A stretch of 33,315 nucleotides of DNA from JABMPR01 sp964508765 (GCA_964508765.1 CAZDVD010000029.1:1-33315), one strand, 5' to 3'. Shown: positions 7,782-16,748, counted from the first letter of the stretch. The notes: generated by a model not told the origin, from the letters alone. Program-made: numbers and translations.

Positions 7782-9164
7782 ATGGGTAGCAAAATGGCTG
7801 ATCACAAAATCAAAATTTTAATCATTGATGATGAAAAAAATATTCGTTTAACTCTACGGGATATTCTCGAAGATGATGGTCATCTTGTGGTGGAAGCCGG
7901 GACCGGTGAAGATGGATTGGCACTCCTCAGGAATGAAAGTGTTGATCTGGTACTCCTGGATATACGTCTGCCTGGCATGGATGGTATCGAAGTCCTGAAG
8001 GGGATTCGCCTAATCGATGAAACGCTTGATGTCATTATGATCTCTGGTCATGCTACTGTGGGAACAGCCGTTGATGCGTTAAGAATTGGAGCTTATGATT
8101 TTCTGGAAAAGCCCCTGTCTCTTGCTCGGGTAAAACTGGCCATTCGGAATCTCTCCGAAAAACAAACCCTGACCAAACGATCTGCCGTGATTCAACAAAC
8201 CCAGAAAGATAAATATCGCATGGTGGGAAGTTCACCTCAGATACAGCAAGTACTGGAAACTGCTCGTCGTGTGGGACCCACTTCGGCAAAGGTGCTTATT
8301 CGTGGTGAAAGTGGTACCGGTAAGGAACTGGTCGCTCACGCCATTCACGCTGCCAGCCCCCGTGCTGAGGATGCCTTTGTGAAATTTAATGCTGCAGCCA
8401 TTCCTTCAGAATTGGTTGAAAGTGAACTGTTTGGACACGAGAAGGGCGCCTTTACAGGAGCCGTTGGTCAGAAAAAAGGTAAAATCGAGATGGCCCACAG
8501 TGGCACCTTATTTCTAGATGAAATCGGCGATATGAGTCTTTCAGCCCAGGCCAAGATTCTGCGTGTCCTGGAAGATGGAAAATTTGAACGTGTCGGTGGC
8601 ACACAGACGCAGACGGTTGATATTCGACTGTTGGCAGCCACCAATAAACCTCTGGAGGAGATGGTCTCCGAAGGAAGATTTAGAGAGGATCTATTTTATC
8701 GTCTCAATGTCGTTCCAATCAATTTACCACCCCTCCGTGAGCGAGAAGGGGATATCAAAACCCTACTCAATCACTTCTTAACCCACTACGCCGCTGAACT
8801 AAGTCTCTTGCCAAAACAGTTTTCACGGGATGCCATGAATATGTTAGTTGGCTATCCCTTTCCTGGAAACATCCGTGAGCTGAGAAATCTCATCGAGCGT
8901 CTATATATATTGAGTCCTAATGAAGAGATTGATCTGCCCGAGGTGAAACCTCATCTGAATCAGGTCGTCTCTACAGAAGGAGATGCTGCCATCTTTACTG
9001 AAACCCGCCCCTTTGCGGAAGCAAAGCGGATGTTTGAGGAACGCTTCCTGGAATCGCAACTCCGTCAGCACGCCGGAAACATCAGTCGGACGGCTAACAG
9101 TTTGGGAATGCAGCAATCCAATCTCTCACGGAAGCTAAAAGAATTAGGGCTGGGTAAATCCTGA
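7782..9164 (+). CDS. NtrC-family sigma-54 activator (response regulator)
   Basis: A 460-residue enhancer-binding protein. The receiver domain has the acidic pocket (IIDDE), phospho-acceptor Asp60 (VLLDIRLPGMDG) and Lys110 (EKP). The AAA+ domain holds Walker A GESGTGKE (~175-182), the sigma-54 contact loop GAFTGA (222-227), Walker B LFLDEIGD and an arginine-finger region (FREDLFYRLN). The C-terminus is a Fis-type helix-turn-helix (ISRTANSLGMQQSNLSRKLKELG). All parts needed for sigma-54 activation are intact. An ATG four codons later (7794) is an equally possible start. It is surely the partner of the kinase just upstream. The perfect sigma-54 promoter at 11792 is a likely target, by inference. 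Confidence 0.93.
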   Translation: MGSKMADHKIKILIIDDEKNIRLTLRDILEDDGHLVVEAGTGEDGLALLRNESVDLVLLDIRLPGMDGIEVLKGIRLIDETLDVIMISGHATVGTAVDALRIGAYDFLEKPLSLARVKLAIRNLSEKQTLTKRSAVIQQTQKDKYRMVGSSPQIQQVLETARRVGPTSAKVLIRGESGTGKELVAHAIHAASPRAEDAFVKFNAAAIPSELVESELFGHEKGAFTGAVGQKKGKIEMAHSGTLFLDEIGDMSLSAQAKILRVLEDGKFERVGGTQTQTVDIRLLAATNKPLEEMVSEGRFREDLFYRLNVVPINLPPLREREGDIKTLLNHFLTHYAAELSLLPKQFSRDAMNMLVGYPFPGNIRELRNLIERLYILSPNEEIDLPEVKPHLNQVVSTEGDAAIFTETRPFAEAKRMFEERFLESQLRQHAGNISRTANSLGMQQSNLSRKLKELGLGKS

Positions 9165-9221
9165 TTTCCCTCAATCTATAAAGAAAAGAGTTACAATATA
9201 AGTTATAGTAAAGCCCTATTA

Positions 9222-11669
9222 TTGGGCCTATTATTTATAATATCTACTAGCATCGCAGAAACAAAAAAAACGGTATCCACTTATAAAGTTGATACGGTTC
9301 CGGTCATTGATGGTCGCATTGATGAAGCCATATGGCACACCGTACAACCAGCCACCGGTTTTAATAGATATTTACCTGAAAGCGGTGGGCTAGCACCGGT
9401 CAAAACCGAGGTTCGCTTTCTCTATGACGATTTAGCGCTCTATGTAGCCGCGAAAATGTTTGACCCGGATCCATCAAGTATACCAACCCAGCTTGGCAAG
9501 CGGGATGATGACGATGTGGTTGCAGACTGGCTTGGACTGTGGATTAATCCATTCAACGATGGCGCCAACGAACTGGGGTTTTTGGTTACGGCAGCAGGTG
9601 TTCAGGTCGACCAAAAATTTAGCCCCAATGGGAATGATGCGAACTGGAATCCGGTTTGGGAAAGTGATATCAGTTTTGATGCTGAGGGATGGTCAGTTGA
9701 AATGGCTATTCCCTTTAGCCAGATGCGCTTCCCTTCCAAGGATATCCAAACCTGGGGAATTAATATTGCTCGACAACGGTCCTCTGTGAGAGAAATCTAT
9801 ACCTGGACCTATCTGGATAAGGTGAAAGACAATTTTGCCCAACAGGCTGGGCTTCTCACCGGGATTCAAAATATTGAGACACCGCTCCGCCTTTCCTTTA
9901 CACCATATGCCTCTATCGCAACAGATCATTACTCCGTTGATGAAGGCGGCATGGCATCCTCAAGATCCTATCGTGGGGGTATGGATTTGCAGTATGGGAT
10001 CAATGAGAGCTTCACTCTGGATATGACCTTGATTCCTGATTTTGGACAGGTCCAATCAGATAATGTAGAGCTGAATCTTTCCCCTTTTGAGATCCGTCAC
10101 AATGAACACCGCCCCTTCTTTACGGAGGGTACACAACTTTTGCGAAAGGCTGGTTTATTTTATTCCCGACGAGTGGGTTCAAAACCAGCCCGCTACTGGC
10201 AGGTTGCCGATGAAGAGCCTCTAGATGTTGGAGAAACCATCAAGTCCAATCCTGATGTGACACAGCTCATTAATGCCACTAAAGTCACTGGACAGACGGT
10301 TAACGGAATTGGTCTGGGGTTTTTTAATGCCATCACAGCTCCCGTGCATGCCATCATTGAAGATTCACTCGGGAATGAGCGTGAGTATCTCACAAACCCC
10401 ACCTCCAATTATAATTTGATGGTTATTAGTAAAAACCTGCAGAACGGATCAGAGATCAGCCTCACCAATACCAATGTTCAACGTTTTTCCGGGGATGACT
10501 CCACAGATGATTTCCGAGATGCCAATGTGATTGGCTATGAGACCCGGTTATATACAAAAGATTCTAAGTGGCGCTTTGAATCGGGAGGAGCATATAATCA
10601 CCTGAGTTACCCGGACAGTATCTCATCTGGTTTCAGGTATTTTGTTGAACTTGTTGAGGATCAGGGTGTTCTACAATATGGTCTTGGCCATTCCGTGGAG
10701 AGTGAACATTTCAACCCAAATGATATGGGTTTCTTACGGCAGGCTAATAGTGTGGATGAGTTCGCATGGTTGGAGCTGCAAACGCTTGATCCTGTCTGGG
10801 CGTTAAATGATGCCAGCTTACGGATACGCTCAAGATATTCACGCTTATTTGGATCAAATACAGGGTTGTTTGTGAAGCGAAAGTATACTGATATGAATTT
10901 TCACGCCAATTATAATATGACTTTTAAGAATTATGTTTCTTTGGGTGGTGACATGGAGTGGCGTCCTCGGGAAGGACATGATTATCATGAGCCTAGAGCC
11001 GAGGATCGATACTTTACCGTTCCCAAAACTTTTGATACGCACATGTGGCTGGGATCCAATTATAACAAGCCGTTTTCAATGAGCGGGTGGACAGGTATCT
11101 CTTCTAAAACCCGGCGGGGGAGTCAATGGCAGGGAGGTGGTCTTAATCCCAAGTGGCGGGTCAACAATCAGTTTATGATTCAGTACGAACTGGATAAACA
11201 TCATCGCACAAATAATCACGGCTTTGCAGATTTTGACGATAACGATAACCCCATTTTTGGTAGACGGGACCACTTTACAACGACCAATACTATTTATACT
11301 CAATATATAGTGAGTAGAAATCTGGAATCCGATATCCGTTTTCGACACTACCGCTCAACGGTGGAGTACAAAGAATTCTTTGATCTTATGGATGATGGAA
11401 ATCTCTCTCCAAGTAGTTTTACAGGTGACCTGAATACAGTTTTCAATGCTTTGACCATTGATGCTGTGATGACCTGGCGTTTTGCACCGGGTAGTGAACT
11501 CACCCTGTCCTGGAAAAATGCCATCTACTCCGATGGTGACACTGAGGATCTTCCGAAAACTTATTTCGAGGATCTTGAGGATGTCTGGAATGAGGATCAG
11601 AGCAATAGCATCTCTGTGAAACTGCTCTACTATGTTGATTCCTGGGCATTGACACACCGCCTGAAGTAG
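9222..11669 (+). CDS. CBM9-domain / DUF5916 outer-membrane protein
   Basis: A long exported protein. After a signal-like segment comes a CBM9-type beta-sandwich (about residues 15-210: PVIDGRIDEAIW, VRFLYDDLALYVA, DWLGLWINPF), then a DUF5916 region (220 to end) whose alternating strands look like a large outer-membrane barrel. The role is unknown; relatives are found in Bacteroidetes and the FCB group. The start is odd: TTG at 9222 has no clear ribosome site and gives a signal without basic residues, while the frame is open back to 9165, just after the regulator stop. A start in that extension (for example near 9198, giving SYSKALLLGLLFI) would make a better signal but needs a non-standard codon. 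It lies in the same frame as the regulator. Confidence 0.82.
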   Translation: MGLLFIISTSIAETKKTVSTYKVDTVPVIDGRIDEAIWHTVQPATGFNRYLPESGGLAPVKTEVRFLYDDLALYVAAKMFDPDPSSIPTQLGKRDDDDVVADWLGLWINPFNDGANELGFLVTAAGVQVDQKFSPNGNDANWNPVWESDISFDAEGWSVEMAIPFSQMRFPSKDIQTWGINIARQRSSVREIYTWTYLDKVKDNFAQQAGLLTGIQNIETPLRLSFTPYASIATDHYSVDEGGMASSRSYRGGMDLQYGINESFTLDMTLIPDFGQVQSDNVELNLSPFEIRHNEHRPFFTEGTQLLRKAGLFYSRRVGSKPARYWQVADEEPLDVGETIKSNPDVTQLINATKVTGQTVNGIGLGFFNAITAPVHAIIEDSLGNEREYLTNPTSNYNLMVISKNLQNGSEISLTNTNVQRFSGDDSTDDFRDANVIGYETRLYTKDSKWRFESGGAYNHLSYPDSISSGFRYFVELVEDQGVLQYGLGHSVESEHFNPNDMGFLRQANSVDEFAWLELQTLDPVWALNDASLRIRSRYSRLFGSNTGLFVKRKYTDMNFHANYNMTFKNYVSLGGDMEWRPREGHDYHEPRAEDRYFTVPKTFDTHMWLGSNYNKPFSMSGWTGISSKTRRGSQWQGGGLNPKWRVNNQFMIQYELDKHHRTNNHGFADFDDNDNPIFGRRDHFTTTNTIYTQYIVSRNLESDIRFRHYRSTVEYKEFFDLMDDGNLSPSSFTGDLNTVFNALTIDAVMTWRFAPGSELTLSWKNAIYSDGDTEDLPKTYFEDLEDVWNEDQSNSISVKLLYYVDSWALTHRLK

Positions 11670-11722
11670 TTTCCCTACACACAATCTAAGACAACCAGGG
11701 GTACTCATTTATTTAGACCCTT

Positions 11723-11735
11723 TGTTGCATCAACA
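11723..11735. promoter_or_regulatory. Dyad, possible enhancer-binding site
   Basis: The sequence tgttg-cat-caaca is a perfect 5-bp dyad centred about 88 bases upstream of the expected start from the sigma-54 promoter. That is a normal distance for binding of an NtrC-type activator. A second split pair, gacaac (11690-11695) and gttgtc (11754-11759), flanks it. Assignment as an activator site is inference. Confidence 0.3.
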
Positions 11736-11791
11736 CTTATCCCACTTGTTTAGTTGTCAATACAAAATTCATCTCACAAGAAGACATGATA

Positions 11792-11806
11792 TGGCACAGA
11801 GCTTGC
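11792..11806 (+). promoter_or_regulatory. Sigma-54 (-24/-12) promoter for nfnAB
   Basis: TGGCAC (11792-11797), five bases, then TTGC (11803-11806) is an exact match to the sigma-54 consensus with correct spacing. Transcription would start near 11817, leaving a leader of about 20 bases before the nfnA start, with AACAGGAG as ribosome site. It is the only perfect match I found in intergenic DNA of this window. Confidence 0.8.
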
Positions 11807-11837
11807 CTCAAGCAAGGCTTGAAAACAGGAGTGAGAA

Positions 11838-12704
11838 ATGTATAAAATTATTAAAGCTGAGTTCATCGCACCCAACGTGAAAAGTTTCATTCTCGAAGCA
11901 CCTCATATCGCCAAAAAACGCCAGGCTGGTCAGTTCATTATGCTAAGAGTCCATGATAAAGGGGAACGTATTCCAATCACGATTGCTGATTCAAATGCAG
12001 AAGAGGGTTGGATCAACATCATTGTCCAGGGCTTGGGAAAAACCAGTGCTCATTTGAATACACTTGAAACAGGTGATCATCTGCAAGATCTGGTGGGTCC
12101 ACTGGGACGGCCCACCCATATCGAAAATTGGGGTACTCTCGTTTGTATGAGTGGTGGTGTAGGTACTGCTGAAGCCCTCCCCATTGCCGTTGCTGGAAAA
12201 GCTGCTGGCAACAGAGTGATTTCAATTATTGGTGCTCGGAACAAAGACCTCATTATCGCCGAAGAGCGCATGGCCGATGTCGTTGACGAGGTAAGGATCT
12301 CTACTGATGATGGCTCAGCCGGTCGCCATGGCCTGGTCACCGATGTACTCCAGGATCTCATTGATGAAGGCATCAAGCCTGATATGATTGTGGCTATTGG
12401 ACCACTCCCCATGATGGCAGCCGTTTCCAACCAGACCAAAGAAATTGGCATTCCCACCATGGTCAGTCTGAATGCTATCATGGTTGATGGAACGGGTATG
12501 TGTGGTGCTTGTCGTGCCACTGTAGGTGGAAAAACCGTTTTTGTCTGTGTTGATGGACCTGAATTCGATGGACATCAAGTTGATTTTAAAGAATTAGGTA
12601 ATCGCCAGAAAATGTATAAGCAGCAGGAAGAAGAATCTCACAAATGCTTCCTGGAGAAACAGGTGAAAAAAGTGAAAGCTGAACAGATGAAAGAGGAGGT
12701 CTGA
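11838..12704 (+). CDS. nfnA: NfnA: ferredoxin-NADP reductase subunit (sulfide dehydrogenase type)
   Basis: The small subunit of the NADH-dependent ferredoxin:NADP+ oxidoreductase family, which bifurcates electrons from NADPH to NAD+ and ferredoxin; some members act as sulfide dehydrogenases (SudB). A ferredoxin-reductase FAD domain (RIPITIAD, GPLGRP) is followed by an NAD-binding domain (MSGGVGTAEALP, IGARNKD, AIGPLPMM). The C-terminal [2Fe-2S] motif has Asp217, Cys222, Cys225 and Cys237, in line with the Asp plus three Cys coordination reported for this family. Length 288 is normal. An AACAGGAG site and a sigma-54 promoter lie just upstream; nfnB starts 2 bases after the stop. Confidence 0.9.
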   Translation: MYKIIKAEFIAPNVKSFILEAPHIAKKRQAGQFIMLRVHDKGERIPITIADSNAEEGWINIIVQGLGKTSAHLNTLETGDHLQDLVGPLGRPTHIENWGTLVCMSGGVGTAEALPIAVAGKAAGNRVISIIGARNKDLIIAEERMADVVDEVRISTDDGSAGRHGLVTDVLQDLIDEGIKPDMIVAIGPLPMMAAVSNQTKEIGIPTMVSLNAIMVDGTGMCGACRATVGGKTVFVCVDGPEFDGHQVDFKELGNRQKMYKQQEEESHKCFLEKQVKKVKAEQMKEEV

Positions 12705-12706
12705 TC

Positions 12707-14158
12707 ATGAAACGAGAACGTCCTCAATCATTTAATAAAGTTCCTATGAAAGAGCGCCTGACCATTCCCCGTCAGGTAATGCCCGAGCAGGATGCCACTG
12801 TCCGCAGTGGAAACTTCCTCGAGGTAAACCTGGGTCTCACTCCCGAGCAGGCTGTCGTTGAAGCACAGCGTTGTATCGAATGTAAGAATCCTACCTGTAT
12901 GGATGGTTGCCCTGTTAACATCAAAATCCCTGATTTTATTCAGTTGATCTGCAATGAAGATTTCATCGGAGCTGCCAGGAAAATTAAAGAAGACAACTCA
13001 CTGCCCGCCATTTGTGGCCGCGTCTGTCCTCAGGAATCCCAATGCGAAGAAGTCTGTGTCATGGGTCGCCGTTTTGAGCCTGTTGCCATTGGTCGTCTCG
13101 AACGTTTTGTGGCTGATTATGCCATGCAGCATGATGATGGATCTGAAGAGATCATTGAGAAACCAACCTCAACGGGTCAAAAAGTTGCCATTGTTGGATC
13201 TGGTCCCGCCGGTTTGGCAGTAGCCAGTGATCTGATTAAGGAAGGTCATGAAGTGACCGTCTTTGAAGCCTTACATGAATTTGGTGGGGTGTTGGTATAT
13301 GGAATTCCAGAGTTCCGCCTCCCCAAAGTCATTCTGCGGAAAGAGGTCGCAACCCTGGAAGCCATGGGTGTGAAGTTTGTGAAGAATTTTATCGTGGGTC
13401 GTACGATGACCATACAGGAGCTTATGGCCGATGAAGGTTATGATGCCGTCTTTTTGGGTCTGGGAGCTGGTCTGCCACGCTTTATGAATATTCCTGGTGA
13501 AAATTTGAATGGAGTATACTCCGCTAACGAATTTCTGACCCGCTCCAATCTTATGCGTGGCTATGAGTTCCCAGAGTGGGATACACCACTTTATCGTGCG
13601 AAACATGCCATTATTGTTGGTGGTGGAAATACAGCCATGGATGCCGTCCGAACTGCCAAACGTCTCGGTGCTGATGAAGCCTCCATTGTGTATCGCCGCT
13701 CTGAAGAAGAAATGCCAGCCAGAAATGAAGAGATTCATCACGCCAAGGAAGAAGGCGTTAAATTTATGAATCTGGTCAATCCCATTGAATTTATCAGTGA
13801 TGATCAGGGAAGTGTGGTAGCAGCCAAATGTCTCCGCATGGAGCTGGGTGAACCCGATGAGTCTGGTCGTCGCCGCCCCATGCCCATGGAAGGGTCCGAA
13901 TTTGTCATGGATGTAGATATGGTTGTCATCGCAGTGGGAAATGGATCAAATCCACTTATTTCCCAGACAACCCCAGAGATTGAAACCAATAAATGGGGTA
14001 ACATTGTTGCTGATGAGGATGGTAGAACTTCCATGGATGGTGTTTTTGCGGGAGGCGATATTGTGAGCGGTGGTGCCACAGTTATTTTAGCTATGGGTGC
14101 AGGTCGTAAATCAGCTATTGCCATTAATGAATATTTGAAAGCCAAGGTGAGGAGTTAA
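12707..14158 (+). CDS. nfnB: NfnB: NADPH-dependent flavoprotein subunit (GltD-like)
   Basis: The large subunit of the same complex, 483 residues. The N-terminal part binds two [4Fe-4S] clusters: Cys56, 59, 64 and 68 (CIECKNPTCMDGCP), and Cys103, 107, 113 and 117 (CGRVCPQESQCEEVC). An FAD fold begins at VAIVGSGPAGL (~160) and an NADP fold at AIIVGGGNTAMDA (~302). A C-terminal GG-DIVSGGATV motif closes the FAD domain. Automatic annotation often calls such proteins glutamate synthase small subunit, but no GltB partner is present and the neighbour is NfnA. The ribosome site is GAGGAGG; the spacing to nfnA and to the rubrerythrin gene is 2 bases each, so all three form one operon. Confidence 0.9.
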   Translation: MKRERPQSFNKVPMKERLTIPRQVMPEQDATVRSGNFLEVNLGLTPEQAVVEAQRCIECKNPTCMDGCPVNIKIPDFIQLICNEDFIGAARKIKEDNSLPAICGRVCPQESQCEEVCVMGRRFEPVAIGRLERFVADYAMQHDDGSEEIIEKPTSTGQKVAIVGSGPAGLAVASDLIKEGHEVTVFEALHEFGGVLVYGIPEFRLPKVILRKEVATLEAMGVKFVKNFIVGRTMTIQELMADEGYDAVFLGLGAGLPRFMNIPGENLNGVYSANEFLTRSNLMRGYEFPEWDTPLYRAKHAIIVGGGNTAMDAVRTAKRLGADEASIVYRRSEEEMPARNEEIHHAKEEGVKFMNLVNPIEFISDDQGSVVAAKCLRMELGEPDESGRRRPMPMEGSEFVMDVDMVVIAVGNGSNPLISQTTPEIETNKWGNIVADEDGRTSMDGVFAGGDIVSGGATVILAMGAGRKSAIAINEYLKAKVRS

Positions 14159-14160
14159 GC

Positions 14161-14625
14161 ATGAGCTTAAAAGATCAAATTAATTCAATGGATATGGATG
14201 TTATTGTTGAAATGTGTATAAACCAGGAACAGCAGGCAATCGATCTATACACCCTCGCACGAGATCAAGCTAAAGATGAGAGTTCCCGTCAGAAATTTCA
14301 AGAACTCGTCGATATGGAGACCGTCCACAAAGTCTCATTAAGCAATTTTGAAATTGAGAACTACATTGAGTTGCCACCGGCAGATCTGAAGGTAACAGAT
14401 TATCTCATAGAGCCTGAGTTGAAAGGTAATATGACGACTCAGGAGATCATCATTTTGGCTGCCAAACGTGAAGATAAAACAGCACGTATGTATCAGGATT
14501 TAGCAGATCATTTCCACTTCGATAAAAAATTGAATACCTTTTTTCAGATGATGGCTGATGAAGAGTTACGTCATAAACATGATCTTGAAACTGAATACGA
14601 AAACGAGTTTCTTCAAGAAGGATAA
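14161..14625 (+). CDS. Rubrerythrin-like diiron protein
   Basis: A 154-residue four-helix ferritin-like protein. The diiron ligands are visible in the expected order: Glu23 in NQEQQAI, Glu53-x2-His56, Glu104 in KREDKTA and Glu135-x2-His138 in DEELRHKH. The C-terminal rubredoxin domain of classic rubrerythrins (two CxxC) is absent, so electrons must come from another carrier. Rubrerythrins reduce hydrogen peroxide in oxygen-sensitive cells. Its place 2 bases after nfnB suggests reducing power from the NfnAB flavoprotein reaches it, directly or through ferredoxin; this is inference. AGGAG lies before the ATG. Confidence 0.82.
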   Translation: MSLKDQINSMDMDVIVEMCINQEQQAIDLYTLARDQAKDESSRQKFQELVDMETVHKVSLSNFEIENYIELPPADLKVTDYLIEPELKGNMTTQEIIILAAKREDKTARMYQDLADHFHFDKKLNTFFQMMADEELRHKHDLETEYENEFLQEG

Positions 14626-14650
14626 TTTTCTTCTCAGAATTGTTGATTCG

Positions 14651-14680
14651 ACCAGGCTGAAATTCGAATTCCAGCTTGGT
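14651..14680. terminator. Hairpin between convergent operons
   Basis: Arms accaggctg (14651-14659) and cagcttggt (14672-14680) pair with one wobble, and the loop holds the palindrome aattcgaatt. It lies between the convergent rubrerythrin and argS stops. There is no long T-run on either side, so it may be a weak or factor-aided terminator. Confidence 0.45.
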
Positions 14681-14696
14681 TCATCCCACTGGGACT

Positions 14697-16328
14697 TTAC
14701 ATCTGCTCTGGTGCAGAGATTCCCAATATACGTAAACCATTTCTCAAAGTGATTTGCACTGCCTCGAGGAGGGCCAGCCTGGCCTTTGATAATTCAGGCT
14801 TCTCCAGATCAATCACCTTGTATTCGGTATAAAATTTGTGCAGGGCTGTAGCAAGCTCAAACAGGTAGCTGGGCAAGTGATGGACTTCTAAAGCGCGGCG
14901 ACAATGATCAATGACCTCAGGGAATTCCAGAGTCTTGTTGATCAGGGCAACGGTAAACTCCTCATCGAGTAGCGTGAGGTCTGCATTCTCAGTATCTGAA
15001 GCCAACCCACGCTCTTTTGCTCGTCTAAAAATACTTGAAATTCTAGCATGCGCATATTGCAGGTAAAAAACCGGATTTTCTTCTGTTTGACGCTTGGCCA
15101 GATCCAGATCAAAATTGAGATGACTGGAAGCGCTGCGCATGATATAGAAATAGCGGACAACATCAGCACCCACTTCGTCAATGAGTTCATCCAGGGTTAC
15201 AAAATTAGCTTTCCTGGTGGACATTTTAACGACTTCACCTGCACGGAGTAGGGTGACAAACTGGTGAATAACCACTTCGATGTGTTCATGCTTCAAACCC
15301 ATGACCTTCAGGGCTGAGAGTACATCGGGATAGGCATCAATATGATCAGCACCGAAGATGTCAACAACCAGATCAAAGCCACGAGCCACTTTTTCACGAT
15401 GATAGGCAATATCTGGTAATCGATAAGTGGGTTCCCCACTTGATTTCACCAGCACGCGATCCTGTTCAATACCCAATTCGCTGGTCTTGAACCAGGTTGC
15501 ACCATCCTTATCGTAGAGCAGACCCTTCTCTCGAAGAATCTCCAACACTTCATCAATTTTACCTGCTTCATAGAGCGACCGCTCATTATAAAATACATCA
15601 TGGACCACGCCAATTCGTTCCAGGCTGGTTTTGATGATGGCAAAGATCGATGTTTCAGCATAGGTTTTAAAAATATCAATTTCAGTATCAGCAGTCAGAT
15701 CTGGTTGTTCAGACATGAGCGCCTTGGCTACATCGATCAGATACATTCCCTCATAACCACCATCTGGTAAGACAATGGATTCACCCTTCAATTCCAGATA
15801 ACGCGCCTTCAGGGATTCACCCAAGAGTCGCATTTGACGACCTGCATTGTTAAAATAGTATTCCCGGATAACATCATAGCCGGACCAGGTTAGGATATTG
15901 GCCAATGTATCACCAAGAACGGTCTGGCGGCCATGTCCCACTGTCAGCGGACCCGTAGGGTTGGCACTGACAAACTCAACTTGAGCCGATTTGCCACTTC
16001 CGAAATCACCCTTCCCATACTCATCTTTTTCGGTGAGAATAGTGCGAACCTGGGCAGTGAGATAATCTGCGGACTGGAAAAAATTAATAAAACCGGGATT
16101 TAAAATTTCAAACTTTTCAACGATGTTTGGATCCAGAACCAATCCATCCATGAGTTCTTCAGCTATCTGCATGGGAGCCCGTTTTAAATCACGAGCCAGA
16201 GCCATGGCAATATTGCTCGCCCAATCTCCATTTTCAGTTTTTTTGGGTCGTGATAACTGAAGTCGTTCCGAGGGCCACTCCAATTGCTCTAGTCTTGCAG
16301 TGAGCTGCGTAGTTAAATATTCAAACAT
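14697..16328 (-). CDS. argS: Arginine--tRNA ligase
   Basis: A class I aminoacyl-tRNA synthetase, 543 residues. The signature NPTGPLTVGHGR (TVGH for HIGH) and the KMSTR loop (VVKMSTRKANFV) are both present. The Arg-tRNA N-terminal domain lies at 1-80 and the DALR anticodon-binding domain at the C-terminus (LPSYLFELATALHKFY), ending in GLRILGI. An upstream TTG at 16343 would add five residues; the ATG at 16328 fits the family start (MFEYLTTQL), although no good ribosome site is seen for either. It is the last gene of the seven-gene minus-strand cluster, 18 bases after the rsfS stop. Confidence 0.95.
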   Translation of the reverse strand: MFEYLTTQLTARLEQLEWPSERLQLSRPKKTENGDWASNIAMALARDLKRAPMQIAEELMDGLVLDPNIVEKFEILNPGFINFFQSADYLTAQVRTILTEKDEYGKGDFGSGKSAQVEFVSANPTGPLTVGHGRQTVLGDTLANILTWSGYDVIREYYFNNAGRQMRLLGESLKARYLELKGESIVLPDGGYEGMYLIDVAKALMSEQPDLTADTEIDIFKTYAETSIFAIIKTSLERIGVVHDVFYNERSLYEAGKIDEVLEILREKGLLYDKDGATWFKTSELGIEQDRVLVKSSGEPTYRLPDIAYHREKVARGFDLVVDIFGADHIDAYPDVLSALKVMGLKHEHIEVVIHQFVTLLRAGEVVKMSTRKANFVTLDELIDEVGADVVRYFYIMRSASSHLNFDLDLAKRQTEENPVFYLQYAHARISSIFRRAKERGLASDTENADLTLLDEEFTVALINKTLEFPEVIDHCRRALEVHHLPSYLFELATALHKFYTEYKVIDLEKPELSKARLALLEAVQITLRNGLRILGISAPEQM

Positions 16329-16346
16329 TTTGGATTCAATCAATTC

Positions 16347-16748
16347 TTATAGATTGTCGAAAAGGGGTGTATCTGCACTGGGAGCATTTTCGTCTTCGGT
16401 GAGCTCTGTAATTTCAGCATCAATCCAGAGGCGCTCAAGGTCATAAAAATCTCGACTTGCTTCATGGAAAACATGGACGACGACATTGATATAATCCAGG
16501 AGTATCCATTCGCGAGTATCATAGCCTTCACGATTAAAGGGGCGTTCCACTTCAGCAATCTCATCTACAATATGATCGGTGATTGCTTTCACCTGCGTAT
16601 CAGAGCCTCCAGAACAGATCACAAAAAAGTCAGTCATTGAGGTAATTTTGTGAACATCCAATATTTTAACACGATTTGCTTTTTTTTGAAGAGCAAGTTC
16701 ACCGATCTCCAAAGCAAGTTTTTTTGAATCTGAATAATTATCAGGCAT
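16347..16748 (-). CDS. rsfS: Ribosome silencing factor RsfS
   Basis: A 133-residue member of the RsfS/YbeB/Iojap family, which binds ribosomal protein L14 and blocks joining of the ribosomal subunits when nutrients are scarce. The conserved core is clear: LDVHKITSMTDFFVICSG near residue 30, then HIVDEIAE, GYDTREWILLDYINVVVHVF and a REFYDLERLW-type motif. A variable acidic tail of about 20 residues follows. Its position after a LytR_C gene and next to argS fits a housekeeping cluster. No clear Shine-Dalgarno site is seen, which suggests modest expression or an A/T-rich initiation region. Confidence 0.92.
   Translation of the reverse strand: MPDNYSDSKKLALEIGELALQKKANRVKILDVHKITSMTDFFVICSGGSDTQVKAITDHIVDEIAEVERPFNREGYDTREWILLDYINVVVHVFHEASRDFYDLERLWIDAEITELTEDENAPSADTPLFDNL

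Noticed and set aside
12077..12520. Antisense open frame of 147 codons inside nfnA
   Set aside because: Its composition (Ala, Ser, Pro, Thr-rich) is that of a shadow of the real gene, whose cofactor motifs are complete.
13271..13741. Antisense open frame of 156 codons inside nfnB
   Set aside because: Shadow of a gene with full cluster and dinucleotide motifs; no ribosome site and no recognisable domain.
12707..14158. Glutamate synthase small subunit (GltD)
   Set aside because: The fold is GltD-like, but there is no GltB gene and the immediate partner is NfnA, which fits the NfnAB complex.
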